In this document: piece after piece, positions 12,071-23,029 of the stretch
How the letters are laid out: every line of letters begins with the position of its first letter
Numbering within the stretch: the first letter of the stretch is position 1
Origin: Lineus longissimus
Lineage: Eukaryota > Nemertea > Pilidiophora > Heteronemertea > Lineidae
Direction: 5' to 3'
Assembly: GCF_910592395.1 (NCBI RefSeq)
Contig: NC_088309.1
Span: 15,256,599 to 15,320,598, forward strand
DNA length: 64,000 nucleotides
The notes under the pieces: generated by a model
Databases searched by the model: none
Told to the model about the DNA's origin: nothing
Seen by the model: the letters and a program-made list of their open reading frames with translations, nothing else
Translations under genes and position numbers: made by a program

Positions 12071-14443
12071 ATGGCTGATCCAGTTGTTGCAGCTCCTGTT
12101 GCTGCCCCTCTCGCTGCTCCAGCACGTCCTGTCTCGGGCATTAAGCCGCCCCAACCACCAGATTTTGCTGCAGCACCCTGTATCGCTGACAACTGGCGTA
12201 TGTTTAAACAGTGGAATAACTATGCAGTGATTACCAACCTGGGTGGTCACGATCGGGCTTACCAAGTGGCTCTGCTCCTCCACACTCTAGGAGATGAAGG
12301 TCTCCGGGTCTACAATGGTTTTCGTTTCGAAACTGATGAAGAGGTCCGAACTACGGCGGAAATCATGGGAAAATTTGACTCTTATGCTATCGGAGAAGTA
12401 AACGAAACATATGAAAGATATCTATTCAAAAAGAGGGATCAAAAACCTGGCGAATCGTTTGAAGCTTTTTTGGCCGCTATCAGAACACTGTTCAAAACTT
12501 GTAATTATCACCGTGAATCTGTGAACTCAATTCTACGGGATAGGATCGTGCTTGGCATAGCGGATCAAGAGGTTCAGAAACTCTTACTCCGTGAAAGAAA
12601 CTTGACACTGGAAGCTAGTCTGAACATCTGTAAGGCTGCAGAAAACGCGAGCATTCACGGAAAGGCGCTTCGTGGTGACGCCATACATGATGCAAACGTA
12701 AAACGGATCCAAGGTGGCGCAAAGCCACATCGCGCTAAGAAACCGTCCAAATCGAAAGCAGAAGCTCAATCTCAATCTCGTCCTCGGAGATCGCGTTACC
12801 CTACTCCGACAACCAGAGAATGTAACTACTGTGGTACAACGCACATCATGGTGAAGGAACATTGCCCTGCCTGGGGCAAGTCCTGTGAAAATTGTCATGG
12901 AAAAAACCATTTCCGAGTCAAGTGTAAGAAACACAAGGTGAAACTAGTCCGTGGTGAAACCTATGATGACGATTCTGATGATGACGATTATTTTCTCGCC
13001 AACGTTAGCTCAAAACGTAGAAGCATGTTGACTGCCAAAATGCAGGTGAACGGACAATATCTCAAGTTCCAGCTCGACTCTGGTGCAGATGTCAATACAA
13101 TCTGCCAACGTTTTGTGAAGAAGGACCAAGTGGTAACTTCAAGCAAGAATCTCGTGATGTGGAATGGCACCAAGGTACAACCAAAAGGAGAGACGAAACT
13201 CCCTGTAACGAACATGAAAACTGGGGAAACGATGGCTGTCTCGTTTATTGTTGTCCCAAACAACCTAACGTGTCTCTTAGGTTTGGACACTATCCGCGAT
13301 ATGCATCTGATAACCGTCAATGAGGATAGATTTATAGCCGATGTGAAACTGAAAACATCGCGCCCTGGTCGAGTCTTAGGTGACCTTGGGGAAGCACTCC
13401 TAACAGTCAATCCGGACATAAAACCTCGTGCACTGCCGTGTAGAAATGTTCCGGTAGCTATCAATGATGGTGTGAAAGCTGAACTTGAACATTTAGTCGA
13501 ATTGTGCGTGCTGAAATCCGTGACTGAACCTACCGAATGGGTGAGTCAGATGGCCGTCGTGAGCAAAGCCAGTGGCAAACTACGAATTTGCATTGACCCC
13601 CAGCCCTTAAATGCAGCTCACATGAGGGAACACTATAAACTGCCCACGGTCGACGATGTGTTGCCGATGCTGCACGATGCTAAAGTCTTTAGCAAACTAG
13701 ATGTGAAGAATGCTTTCTGGCATGTGCGACTCTACGAGGAATCAAGTATGTTAACAACCATGATCACTCATTTCGGCAGATTCAGATGGCTCCGCTTGCC
13801 ATTTGGTCTGAAAGTCTCAAGTGAGATTTTTCAGCGTAGGCTAACTGAAACTTTGAGTGGTCTGGATGGTACATTCACTATCGCTGATGATATCACTGTC
13901 GCCGGGTGTGGGTCATCAAAAGCTGAGGCGCTGAAAGATAATGACAATAAACTAGCTAAACTGTACCAACGCTGTGATGAGCGACACACTTGGCTGAATG
14001 ACGTCAAGAAGGACGTTGGGAAGCCGCAAATCCCATTTCATGGACACTTATTCACTGAATTTGGTGTCAAAGTTGAGCCTATCAAGAAAATGCCTGCTCC
14101 AACCGACGTTCTTGGGGTAAAAAGACTGTGTGGTATGGTGCAATATATGGCATAGTTTCTCCCAAATCTCGGTAAAGATTTGGAAGCTATCCGTGCTCTA
14201 ACTCGGAAGGAGGTTGAATTGAACTGGTCAGCAGCGTGTGACCAAGCATTAAAAACTGTCAAAGCGAAACTCTCTGATACTCCTGTACTGGCCTATTTCG
14301 ACAATAGAAAGGAAACTAGGATCCAAGTCGATAGCAGTAAGGATGGAATGGGCGCCGTCTTATTACAAGACGGTAAACCCATTGAATACGCGTCGCGTTC
14401 ACTGACAAGCTCAGAACGTAACTTGGTTCAGATAGAAAAATAA
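12071..14443 (+). pseudogene. Ty3/gypsy gag-protease-RT-RNase H polyprotein, with stops
   Basis: One frame encodes gag and the first part of pol, 694 codons to a TAG at 14153-14155. The same frame continues to a TAA at 14441-14443. Visible in order: an Ala/Pro-rich N terminus; a gag capsid-like region (residues about 30-200); two zinc knuckles from about residue 251 (CNYC...H...C, then CENCHGKNHFRVKC); an Asp-rich linker; an aspartic protease with LDSGAD near residue 335; reverse transcriptase with FSKLDVKNAFWHV, RLPFGLK and IADDI (about 604-608); and, past the TAG, the start of RNase H (VDSSKDGMGAVL). The usual Tyr/Phe before the ADD/xDD box is replaced by Ala. The gag and pol fusion into one frame is seen in the K02A2.6-like type of animal gypsy elements. 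It cannot be fully translated as it stands. Confidence 0.9.
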
Positions 14444-14580
14444 TTATTGGCCGTCGTATTTGGACTCGAACGCTTCGACCAATATACCTTTGGTCGATCG
14501 CCGAAAATGATCACAAGCCCCTGGCAGCCATACTGAAAAAGCCTCTCAGCCAAGCGCCGAAACGACCTCAATCTCTTCTA

Positions 14581-15117
14581 ATGAGGGTCCACCGTTACTA
14601 TGTAGATTTTCATTTTCTTAAAGGAAGCGAACTCGTGATAGCAGATGCTCTAAGCCGTGCGTATATAGACTCTTCCGACATAAGGCCGAGAATCATGAAC
14701 ATTGATTTCTTTCCAAAGGTATCTGACACGCGGCTAGAGGAAATCGGGGTAGCTACCGAAAGTGACCTGACACTGCAGACTCTAAAACATCTCATACTCG
14801 ATGAATGGCCAGACTCAAAGAAGCTGGTACCGCCAGAAGTACAGTTGTATTTCGACATGAGGGACACTCTGAGCTATCATCAAGGAATAATCGTAAAAGG
14901 CGAGGCTATCGTTGTTCTTAGTGCTCTCAGACATGAGATGAAAAATCGAATTTATTCTGCGCATCTGGGATATAATTATAACATGATGCGACGCGCTCGT
15001 GGACTAATATTCTGGCCCAGCATGGCCCAGGATATCAAACAGCTCGTCGAAGCTTGCGAACCGTGCCAAGAACTACGCGCGAGAAATTCGAAAGGAAACT
15101 CTGAAAATCCAGTCTGA
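14581..15117 (+). pseudogene. Ty3/gypsy pol: RNase H end and integrase zinc-binding region
   Basis: This open segment is in a different frame from the upstream pol block (shift between 14443 and 14581). It starts with the end of RNase H and its tether (ELVIADALSRAY) and continues into the integrase N-terminal H2C2-type region: HLGYNYNMMRRARGLIFWP and CEPCQELRA give the His and Cys ligands. It stops at 15117, after which the frame moves again. Confidence 0.85.
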
Positions 15118-15181
15118 TGGTGATTGTCCCTGGGACAAAGTCGCTGGTGATTTCTTCGAAATTGAAGGAAAAAGCTATCTA

Positions 15182-15670
15182 GTGGTAATTGACTGCTACT
15201 CTAATTTCATCGAAGTTGACCCTATGCCAACTATTACTAGTGCTCGCACCATCGCTGTTCTGAACAAACATTTTGCTCGATACGGTATTCCGCGAGTTAT
15301 GATAACTGATCCTGGGTCACAGCTGACCTCCAAGGAATTCCGTGCATTAACAAAGGAATGGGGGATAATTCATGTTGAATCATCTCCTGGGCATCACAGT
15401 GCGAATGGTAAAGCCGAGGCAGCAGTAAAAGTTGCTAAGTACCTGTTAAAAAAGGCACAAAAGGATGGGACTAATCCTAACACTGCTCTCTTGGAACAAA
15501 GGAATACAGCTCGCGAAGACACTGCTGAGATGATGTTCGGTCGAAGGACAAGAACAATGATTCCTTGTTTCAAACCAAACCGACCCGTCGATGCAAGTGC
15601 TGCAATGGAGAAGAGGAGACGACGCAAGAAAAGTGTGAAAACCTACCATGATAGGCGTGCCAATCCTTGA
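15182..15670 (+). pseudogene. Ty3/gypsy integrase core
   Basis: This carries the DDE integrase core: Asp in VIDCYSNFIEV, second Asp in MITDPGSQLTS, and Glu in the HSANGKAEAAVK helix. The family D-D-E spacing is kept. It is frameshifted relative to the blocks on both sides. The C-terminal part is basic (EKRRRRKKS) and runs into the next frame at 15665. Confidence 0.88.
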
Positions 15671-16095
15671 GTAAATTGTCACCTGGACAAACTGTTTACT
15701 TTGAGCATTGTGAAAACAAACAATGGATTCTTTGGACTATTTTGGATATCTTAGGTGACCGCACCTATAGTGTTGAAGGAAGGACAGGCGGTGTGTATCG
15801 CAGAAACCGTGTACAAATGGCCCACCTCAGTTCTGCTATCAAAACCACCTGTTTCATCTTAAAGTGCGAATAGGCCCATGTTTAGCGCTCCGCGAAGTAG
15901 GCCTATCAGTGATGCTATCCCTGAAACTCCTCAGCCAGGTACTGTTAGTGACAATATGCAGGATGACATTCCGCCAATTAGCGATAACAATCCAGCTAGC
16001 GAAGAAAGTGACAATGTTGTTACACCCACCGTCCCACCAGCGTACCAGTGGCAGAATGCGAACTGCACCAAAGCACCTCCAGGACTATGTGTGCA
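15667..16095 (+). pseudogene. Ty3/gypsy integrase C-terminal tail
   Basis: Residues from 15667 (LSPGQTVYF...RTYSVEGRTGGVYRRNRVQM) match the SH3-like C-terminal domain of gypsy integrases. An acidic, Pro-rich tail follows, in another frame, to about 16080. No chromodomain and no envelope-like ORF is seen between here and the 3' LTR. Confidence 0.7.
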
Positions 16096-16451
16096 AATAA
16101 TTTATGCGTGTTTTAGGAAATTGATGGTTAATTTGCGAACCAAAAGTTGTGAGGGTAAGACAATTTGTGTTTTGGCTATGATTCATTATGCCTAATGTTT
16201 TAGAAGTTTTAGCTATCTTGAGTTTTTCTTCAAGTATTTGTAGACTATCAAGTCTGCTAAGTTTGTCTGTGTGTTTTACTAGAAGTAACTGATTAGTTTG
16301 AATCTGCTCTGTTCTGAAAGTTCTTGGCTATTTCAAAGTCTATTTACTTTAGTTACCCGAATGACTATACTCTGGTAGTGTATGATGTTGATACTCAAAG
16401 TGGTTAACTTACTTTCTTGTGTTCTGTTTTAGATTAGTTGATCTTTCTCTT

Positions 16452-16463
16452 AAACGGGGGGGA
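16452..16463 (+). other. Polypurine tract
   Basis: AAACGGGGGGGA lies immediately before the 3' LTR, the expected priming site for plus-strand DNA synthesis. Confidence 0.8.
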
Positions 16464-16648
16464 TGTTGAGTATTGTAGAAATATGGAAACCTAATGCATT
16501 CCTGACTGTTCTTCCTTATTTTATACGCAACCAGTGTAACAGTGTGGGTAGTCCAACGAGATAAATAAAGCGTGTATGTCATTTCTACTATTCCCGTTTC
16601 AACTCCGTTTTCCCTTCCATGGCTAGGCGCTACCCAGACTACGAAACA
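16464..16648 (+). repeat. 3' LTR of Ty3/gypsy element
   Basis: This 185-bp LTR matches 11658-11849 apart from scattered substitutions and the missing 9-bp duplication. It is followed by the target repeat ACTCACC. Confidence 0.9.
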
Positions 16649-16654
16649 ACTCAC

Positions 16655-16854
16655 CAAAGGTTTGTGTCGATAGCGATCTTGCTGCCTGTAGTCGCCGCCG
16701 GATGGTACCAATCACCAGTAACGCTGTTGTAGCAACGGAAGTATCATCAACCTCGTCTCCAGGTCTGCTGGCTCGGGAGTCTTCTACGTCATATACATCT
16801 ACAGGCGGGTTCGTCCTGGCCGAAGCAGCGCTATCATCGTCTGATCGGTACGCT
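16655..16854 (-). other. Possible minus-strand host exon beside the Ty3 insertion
   Basis: On the minus strand, a 200-nt segment is open in one frame (about 66 codons). It is preceded by a pyrimidine-rich stretch ending CCAG and followed by a donor-like G|GTGAGT. The translation (with DVYDVEDSRASRPGDE and a basic C-terminal part) matches no family I recognise. The donor lies inside the 7-bp target repeat of the Ty3 element, so the duplication would have preserved the splice site. No partner exon was found. This is inference from an open frame and two splice-like signals. Confidence 0.25.
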
Positions 16855-17304
16855 CTGGATTGTACGCCAAGGGGGCAGGATTATAGTAAATGTCGAAATA
16901 GGTATATGGGTGGCCTTTAAGCCAATATGATTTATGCTTCACACACATGTAACAGTAGATTGATGCATGGGATGACCAGTTTGACACGAAGAAACGGTAT
17001 AAACCCAATAACCGTATAATACAATGTCGGTCTAGTGATACAACGAGTAGCTTTGAGAAAACAACAATTTACGCAACAACGGAGACGTCATAACAGCGAG
17101 ACTCGTAGCACTCATCTATCGACATGGGTTGACGTCCTAAACGCGGGTCTCGTGGTACTTATCTATCAACAGGGGATCTCAAGCGGTCGTCCTAACATCG
17201 AGGGCGCCATCTGTACACTTCGGTTGCGTTCTTAACACGTCGTTCGTCCAGCGAACATCTATCGTTCCTAAAGTTAACGTCACACTACAGCAGCGACTTC
17301 TCGT
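16855..17304. other. No recognisable gene
   Basis: I see no motif, repeat or RNA signature in this stretch. Confidence 0.5.
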
Positions 17305-18076
17305 GGGGAGTGCCTAATCTGAGAGCCACGAGCCCAAGAGCCCAAGAGCCCAAGAGCCCAAGAGCCACGAGCCACCTAAGTAAAACCTAATATGAGAGCC
17401 ATGAGTTGTAAAAATGCTACGAGCAGCGTCTGGAAAACCGTAATTAAGCCTTTTTTGAGTAGACTGGTTCCCACACCGAAATTTTGTTGGTGCGTAAGGT
17501 GATGTTATCCCAATGAAGCGGAGTCCCTCTACCAAAAGTTTGGTGTGTAAGGGGATGTAGTCCCTATGAAGCAGAGTCACTTTACCAAAATATTTGCCTT
17601 TGGTGTGTGAGAAGGATTAGAGAAAAAATATTAGTAAGATTCGGCGGGACTCGAACCCACACCAATGCCACCATGGACAGTTGGAACTCCAGTACCCTGG
17701 CCTGCAGTTTTACTTGCGGTGTACTGGATTTTTAACCGGGGTAACCTCGGAGGGTCTGGGGTAGACAGGCATCTCTCCATTTTTCGTCCATGTCACCTCC
17801 AGCCAATTCAGTTGTGAGGAGAGGAATCTGGGCTGGGAATAGATTGATATTTTGAATACTTATACTGATCCTTGACGTTCAGACATCATCATGGATTTAC
17901 ATGGATTCAGGAAATCAAGACTTCCTATGCAAAGTCTATGGGTGGGAGGGGAGACCAGTCATAATTTCACATCTATTAATTCCAGGCGGTGAAGAGCGAT
18001 GACATATTACGTTGTGACTCGTGGCTCTTGCGCTCTTGGGCTCTTCGGCTCGTGGCTCTCAGATTAGGCACTCCCC
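17305..18076. mobile_element. Fold-back element with CCCAAGAG repeats in its arms
   Basis: About 70 bp at the left (GGGGAGTGCCTAATCTGAGAGCC..., 17305-17374) recurs inverted at the right (18014-18076). Each arm contains a run of the octamer CCCAAGAG, four copies on the left and about three diverged copies on the right, ending in CCACGAG. The 770-bp length and lack of coding fit a non-autonomous fold-back or MITE. No target duplication is obvious. Confidence 0.7.
17640..17700 (-). other. tRNA-like B-box segment
   Basis: On the minus strand, GGTTCGAGTCCCGCCGA follows GCATTGGTGTG. The RNA polymerase III B-box consensus GGTTCGANTCC is matched, but no clean A box or cloverleaf is found. It is probably a SINE or tRNA pseudogene fragment inside the fold-back element. 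Confidence 0.4.
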
Positions 18077-19195
18077 CACTCTTGTCGGCAATGAAGGAAG
18101 CTAACACACATTGCAATCGATGTACGTATTACTATTATATAGACGATACACTAGAGATGTCGGTGCACTAAATCGAAAGGAAATCTAGGCTTACCAGACA
18201 TAACATTGTTATCCATGCAGTATAATTTCTGGTTGAATTCTTCATAGGCGACAGCCGTCAGTCGTGACATTGGAGCCTCAACCAGTTTGAAAGCGTGTTA
18301 TGTAATTTAAAATACATACAATAGCAATCAACACTAGCAATTACCCGTGTCCCGCACGGTACTTGGTTCATATTAAGCTGCTCAATATTTGTGGGGGGCG
18401 TGCCGGATTTGGTGAAAGGATCGGTATAACCAACAGAGAGGAACATTTGTATTTCATATTGATTATATTTGGTGTATTTTTTGCCTCTTCAAAAGAACAA
18501 TACATACTGGCTATTTAAAAATATGCTGATTAGATACTTTTCACTCAAACAACTTCTCCCTGAAAATTTTACCGAAAGTTTAAAAGCGTGTTCCATCTGG
18601 AGTCCTTTTGGGATGTCAAAGTTCGGAGAAGCATAACAATTGCACCCAATTTCAAGATGAGACAAACGGTTGGCATGCCGTCGAAGTCATTAAATCCAAT
18701 GGGATAGTCGTCCTGTTACGTTTCGTCATCAGAAACTGGCCGGTATGCACTCGAATACGTTTTGGAGGACATGCAACTTGCTATTGCGCATGTCGTTGAT
18801 TTTGAGGATCAAGTCGTGTGTTGGCGATTGTTGTGGGGTAGGCCTATGTTATGTTCCACTCAACAGATAACTTCTGGGTATAATAACGTATTTATTAGAC
18901 CATACTCGGGTTTACAAACTGGCTCTTAGCGCCCTGCTTACAAACTTCAATACGAAATTGTGCAGAATATTATCCGCGACTATCATGACGGTATACAGGG
19001 TGTGTCATATAAATGCCACAAACACCACAGCCTATGTCCGATCAAATCCCCGCGATAAATCTGTAATGACTGCACCGACAATCTTGGCATTTTCTAGTAT
19101 AATGTGACGTTACAATAGGATTTGAAAAGTATCTGTGAACATGGTGGGACTATTAGTCCGGAAGCTGAGCATTTTTTTTTAAACATGCAAGCTAC
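18077..19195. other. No recognisable gene
   Basis: This stretch is AT-rich with no protein motif. TACAGGGTGTGTCATATAAA at about 18993 resembles a Tc1/mariner-type terminus, but no matching inverted end was found. Confidence 0.45.
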
Positions 19196-19940
19196 AATTT
19201 CTGTAATAGGCAAAAACTTGCAAAATATGGCTGTTCTGACCGCACAGATTTTTTTTACTTTATACGTACTGTCACATAAAATTTGCGAATGGAATTTTAC
19301 CACGTTAAATGTGCATAAGTGCCCATAAAAAAAGAAATAAAACGACAAAGCCAGGCCGACATGACACGCGCACGCCGCCTGTTGTTAGTTTATTAAACCC
19401 AATTCTTAAGTTTTAATAATTCATATATGTGCTCCTGTACAGGGCTCCCATTCGTTGTCAAAGCCTCCAAGAAAAAATATCCTACACCCACAACTGGAAA
19501 AACTTTAGAATTGTGTTTCTATGGTCATGTAGGCGTACTCTATCCATCAACACGCTCAAATCATTTGTAGCTTGCATGTCAAATAACAGTCGCTCAGCTC
19601 CCTGACTATATGTAGTTGCCGTTATATTGAATATGTACTTGAGTTGTCCGTTTCGGAGTTGTCGTAACCACTTGGCTTATATATTGGTGTTGGTCGAGGT
19701 TGGGAATCTATATCACATTCGTTTATTAAACAACAAGCGGCGCGCACGTGTCATGTCGGCCTGGCTTTGTCGTTTTTTTCTTTTCAAAATGAAAAAATGT
19801 ATCTGCTTTTATGGGCACTTATGTTCTTTAAACGTGGTCGAATTAAATCCTCAAATCTAATATAACAGTGCGTATACAGTAAAAAAATCTTCGCGATCAG
19901 TACAGCCATATTTTTCAAGTTTTTGCCTATCACAGAAAGT
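19196..19940. mobile_element. Imperfect long inverted repeat (fold-back element)
   Basis: The segment 19196-19397 matches the reverse complement of about 19725-19940. Shared blocks include AATAGGCAAAAACTTG, CATAAGTGCCCATAAA and AAAACGACAAAGCCAGGCCG. Arms are about 200 bp with many substitutions; the loop is about 330 bp. No ORF of note. The precise outer ends and target duplication are unclear. Confidence 0.7.
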
Positions 19941-19959
19941 GCGATTCACTTATATATGT

Positions 19960-20047
19960 TTGTATTCACTTGAAAATGATAAGAATCATGGAAAAAATAA
20001 GGAAAAAAATCGCTGGCGTGTTAAGCCAGTGTCTTTACCATTAGATC
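19960..20047 (-). repeat. tRNA-derived SINE fragment
   Basis: The minus strand reads TCTAATGGTAAAGACACTGG then CTTAACACGCCAGCGA: an A-box-like segment followed by an anticodon arm with stem CTGGC/GCCAG and loop TTAACAC, that is anticodon AAC (valine). The B-box side is missing. The flanking block (GAAAAAATAAGGAAAA) is shared with the copy at 20265-20370. Confidence 0.6.
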
Positions 20048-20264
20048 ACCAGAACGAAGTTGCATGTTAGCCTGGCAAGTATGAAAGAAATAAAACACGA
20101 TCACAGGATGTTCATACGAAAAAAAACACATTTTGCGCTGAAACTTAGCTGAATGGCTGCATGGGTAATATCTACATGCACATACGAAAAATTAGGTGAT
20201 TCCATCAAACGGTTATGGCGGTGGTAGATATAAAGATACTTTTACAAGTTCCAGTATTACTATA

Positions 20265-20370
20265 CAGATGATCAGAATCACGGAAAAATAAGTAAAATAA
20301 ATCTACCGCTGCGGGTTTCGAACTCTGGTCGCTGGCGTGTTCGGGCAGTGTCTTTACCATTGATTTTCAC
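20265..20370 (-). repeat. tRNA-derived SINE copy with B box
   Basis: This is a second copy of the repeat at 19960-20047. The minus strand has ATGGTAAAGACACTGCC, a decayed anticodon arm, then GCGACCAGAGTTCGAAACCC, which matches the B box. Both lie in the same orientation about 300 bp apart and share the GATNAGAATCANGGAAAAA tail region. Confidence 0.65.
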
Positions 20371-20652
20371 TGGCCAGTGCGGTGGACCCCTCCGGGGGTG
20401 ACGTCAGACGTGCCCCTTCCGTTGGACGCTTGGCATGATCCGAATTGACCCAAAGACCGAATTGTTGACACTAAATACAAGAACCTACACATTTGTGGGT
20501 GGGTAGAACCTAGGGAAGGTCTCAAAAAGGTCATTTCTAGTCTTACCACGTTTTCCTCTTACTGCACCCTGCACACTTGGATTCCCATTATCCAGTATGG
20601 TTTAGAATATTATGTCTGATTGTTTGTGGACATAGAGTGATGCTAACTCTAC

Positions 20653-20892
20653 TTGATTACCGCACAGAAGATCCGAGCTCATATCAAACCTTGGGTTTGG
20701 GAAGATTTAGTTACAGGAGTACCTAATAGGTGGTGTCGATATCTAGGTGGTTACCATACAAGTGTCTACACCAAAAGTTCGCATGTGCTGTCTGACATCA
20801 TCAGTGAGGTGCTGTCACCTAGGGAGTTAACATTGCCAAAAGTCCAGTTGAGTGGAAGTATAGCATCACCATTCTCTATTTCTGTCACATAG
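20653..20892 (+). other. Unassigned small ORF
   Basis: The open frame encodes about 79 residues (with IKPWVWEDLVTGVPNRWCRY), but no domain is recognised. With the ORFs at 21169, 24709, 24938 and 25665 it forms a same-strand set of small reading frames of similar AT-rich composition on both sides of a LINE. It could be a piece of a larger mobile element or chance. Confidence 0.25.
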
Positions 20893-21168
20893 GGAGTAAA
20901 CATTGATGAAAAGTCCTATGTGAGTGGAAATCTCTCTGACACTTTGAAACTAGATAAGAGGGGTTGACACCTGGTGTCACTAATATGAACTAAAAAGCGC
21001 CACCTGGCGTCATATATATGAGCTAAAGTATGACCATATAATAAAATATTTTTATGTAAACTCAAGCAAGGCTTGAAATGCAAACAAAGCTTGAAATGCA
21101 ATCATAATGCAGAATGTACAACTATGTATCCTTAGGAGGCGTGGAAAACAATTGGGTCTGAACAGGGT

Positions 21169-21453
21169 TTGATTCGACCCAGGGTTATTCCTGGTATGGC
21201 ACTTAGTGAGACCCCTGTAAATGACGTTACACGCCCTGTCTCAATGGAACAACCAATGATAAAACAATATGACGTGAGAACAGATGCTCACGCTGAATTA
21301 TGCCGTAATTGTAAGCGATGTACATTGTTTGAATACAAGAGAGATTTGAATCAAACAAGGCTACACAGCAAAACAGTTCATTACAAGTTCTTTAACAAAA
21401 AATTTGGTATTGCCAAACGACCATCTAAATTACCGAACAACGTTCTATATTAA
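21169..21453 (+). other. Unassigned ORF, possibly part of a split element
   Basis: The frame is open from upstream of the first Met, about 94 codons, with a CRNCKRC motif (two CxxC-like Cys pairs in one cluster) and a basic C terminus. The stop falls at 21453, just outside the LINE 3' side. No family is recognised. Confidence 0.3.
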
Positions 21454-21765
21454 TTTTATTCGTGTAAAATACACGTACAATATTAGAATTAACATAACAA
21501 GACATTTACAACCAATATACAACATGATAAAATGTACATGTACTACACAGGTAACCATGTAGGTCTAGACCTATTATATGGCACCTGGAGAAAAGCAGGG
21601 ATCGTCGGGATGCAGGCGGCATACTCACCAACTAGGTAGGCCGACATTTTGCACAGCGGCAGAAAGTGACGAATGTGCACATGTCATCAACATCAAGACG
21701 ATCCAACCTGTTGACATATAAAACATTTATTGAGGGTTTAAAAGTGTTATTTTTAAAATACGTGT

Positions 21766-22203
21766 TTAAGCCGGGAGACTGTTCCAAAGTTTGGGTGTCC
21801 GAACCAAAAAAGACGCACCGAACGCTTCCGAGTGGAATCTCGGCTGCCCCAGTCGTAAACCGTCACCCCTTTTAAGAGCCGGGGTTATAAAAACACGTGC
21901 ATCAAAATCCAGACGATTATAAAAATAATTGTGCATAAAAACCAAGTCTTTAATTTCGCGACGGTACGACAGGGGCAGCAGAGACAACGCTCGCAAACGT
22001 TCAACATAAGGAATGTCTGGGCCTAAAATGTGACGAGTCACTCTCCGCTGTACACGTTCCACGCTTTCCAGATCACGCCGCACATGTGTGTCAAATACCT
22101 CCGTACCATATTCAAGGCGACTACGCACTAGTGATTTGTGTAACACAATATTCAAATTTACGCACGACGAACGCCCACATACACGCCTTATCACACCCCA
22201 CAT
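21766..22203 (-). pseudogene. LINE ORF2: C-terminal tail
   Basis: About 145 codons read VRSRLEYGTEVFD, ESVERVQRRVTRH and LWNSLPA, the conserved tail after RT in CR1/jockey-type LINEs. The end of the frame at 21766 approximates the end of the coding region. Confidence 0.8.
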
Positions 22204-22217
22204 TCTACTGGCACTGC

Positions 22218-22598
22218 TTACGATACCATCGACATGAGATGACCATGACAGGTCCGAAGAAAAGACAATACCAAGATCCTTAAATTTATCAACCCTAGAT
22301 AATGCAAAGCATTTATGTTATAGAAAAAGTGAATCGGATTTAACTTCCGCGTGACATTCATGACTATACATTTGTTTGGGCTAAACGTCATGCCCCACTG
22401 CCTACTCCAAGCGTACACTTTATCGAGGTCAGATTGAAGCTGAAAACAGTCGGTTACAGACCTTATCACCCTACTCATTTTGGAATCATCGGCAAAAAGA
22501 TCCATGGGTGTACCATCACTAACAACATCAGCAATATCATTTATATACAATAAGAACAGTAATGGGCCCAAAATGGACCCCTGAGACACACCTGACAA
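22218..22598 (-). pseudogene. LINE ORF2: RT palm
   Basis: The RT core carries GVSQGSILGPLLFLLYIND and the catalytic box LFADDSK (FADD variant of YADD). The region between this block and 23030 still encodes RT finger motifs but with stops and shifts. Confidence 0.85.
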
Positions 22599-23029
22599 TA
22601 CATCTAGGAGTGACGACTCCGAGCCATTGACTATAACTCCTTGCTTTCTGTTAGTAAGGTAAGATGTTAACCAAGTCAGGAGACGTCCGCATATTCCAAA
22701 TGAACGAAGCTTACGTAATAAGAGGCAGTGGGGGACGGAATCGAACGCCTTGGCGAAATCTAGGTAAATAACATCAGTCTGACCCCCACTGTCTAAAACC
22801 TAGCCAAGTCTATGCTGAAATTGAACTAGTTGTGTGGTGGTGGAACGCCTGTTACAAAAACCATGCTGACCTTTATTAGATTAATGGACTTATATCTCGA
22901 TAAATACTGTTATAAATGCAACGCTCCATTACTTTAGAAACCACAGATAAGAGAGACACAGGTTTATAATTTGAAACCAAGTGCTTGTCACCCTTCTTAT
23001 ACACTGGTACAACGTTGGCAATTTTCCAA

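Larger units (their letters stand above)
11651..16655 (+). mobile_element. Ty3/gypsy LTR retrotransposon, full length but broken
   Basis: The element spans 11658-16648 (4,991 bp): 5' LTR, primer-binding site, gag-protease-RT-RNase H-integrase in gypsy order on the plus strand, polypurine tract, 3' LTR. LTRs begin TGTTGAG and end GAAACA. The flanks carry a perfect 7-bp direct repeat ACTCACC (11651-11657, 16649-16655), longer than the 4-6 bp usual for the family. The coding region has at least two in-frame stops (14153, 14441) and frameshifts near 14450-14580, 15117-15182 and 15665. LTRs differ at about eight sites plus a 9-bp indel, so the insertion is not recent. Confidence 0.93.

Noticed and set aside
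12988-13464. 158-codon minus-strand ORF
   Set aside because: Antisense of the Ty3/gypsy protease-RT frame, with no motif of its own.
17640-17700. Possible tRNA gene
   Set aside because: It has a B-box match on the minus strand, but no complete cloverleaf or A box could be drawn.
18993-19012. Tc1/mariner-like terminus TACAGGGTGTGTCATA
   Set aside because: No inverted partner or transposase nearby.
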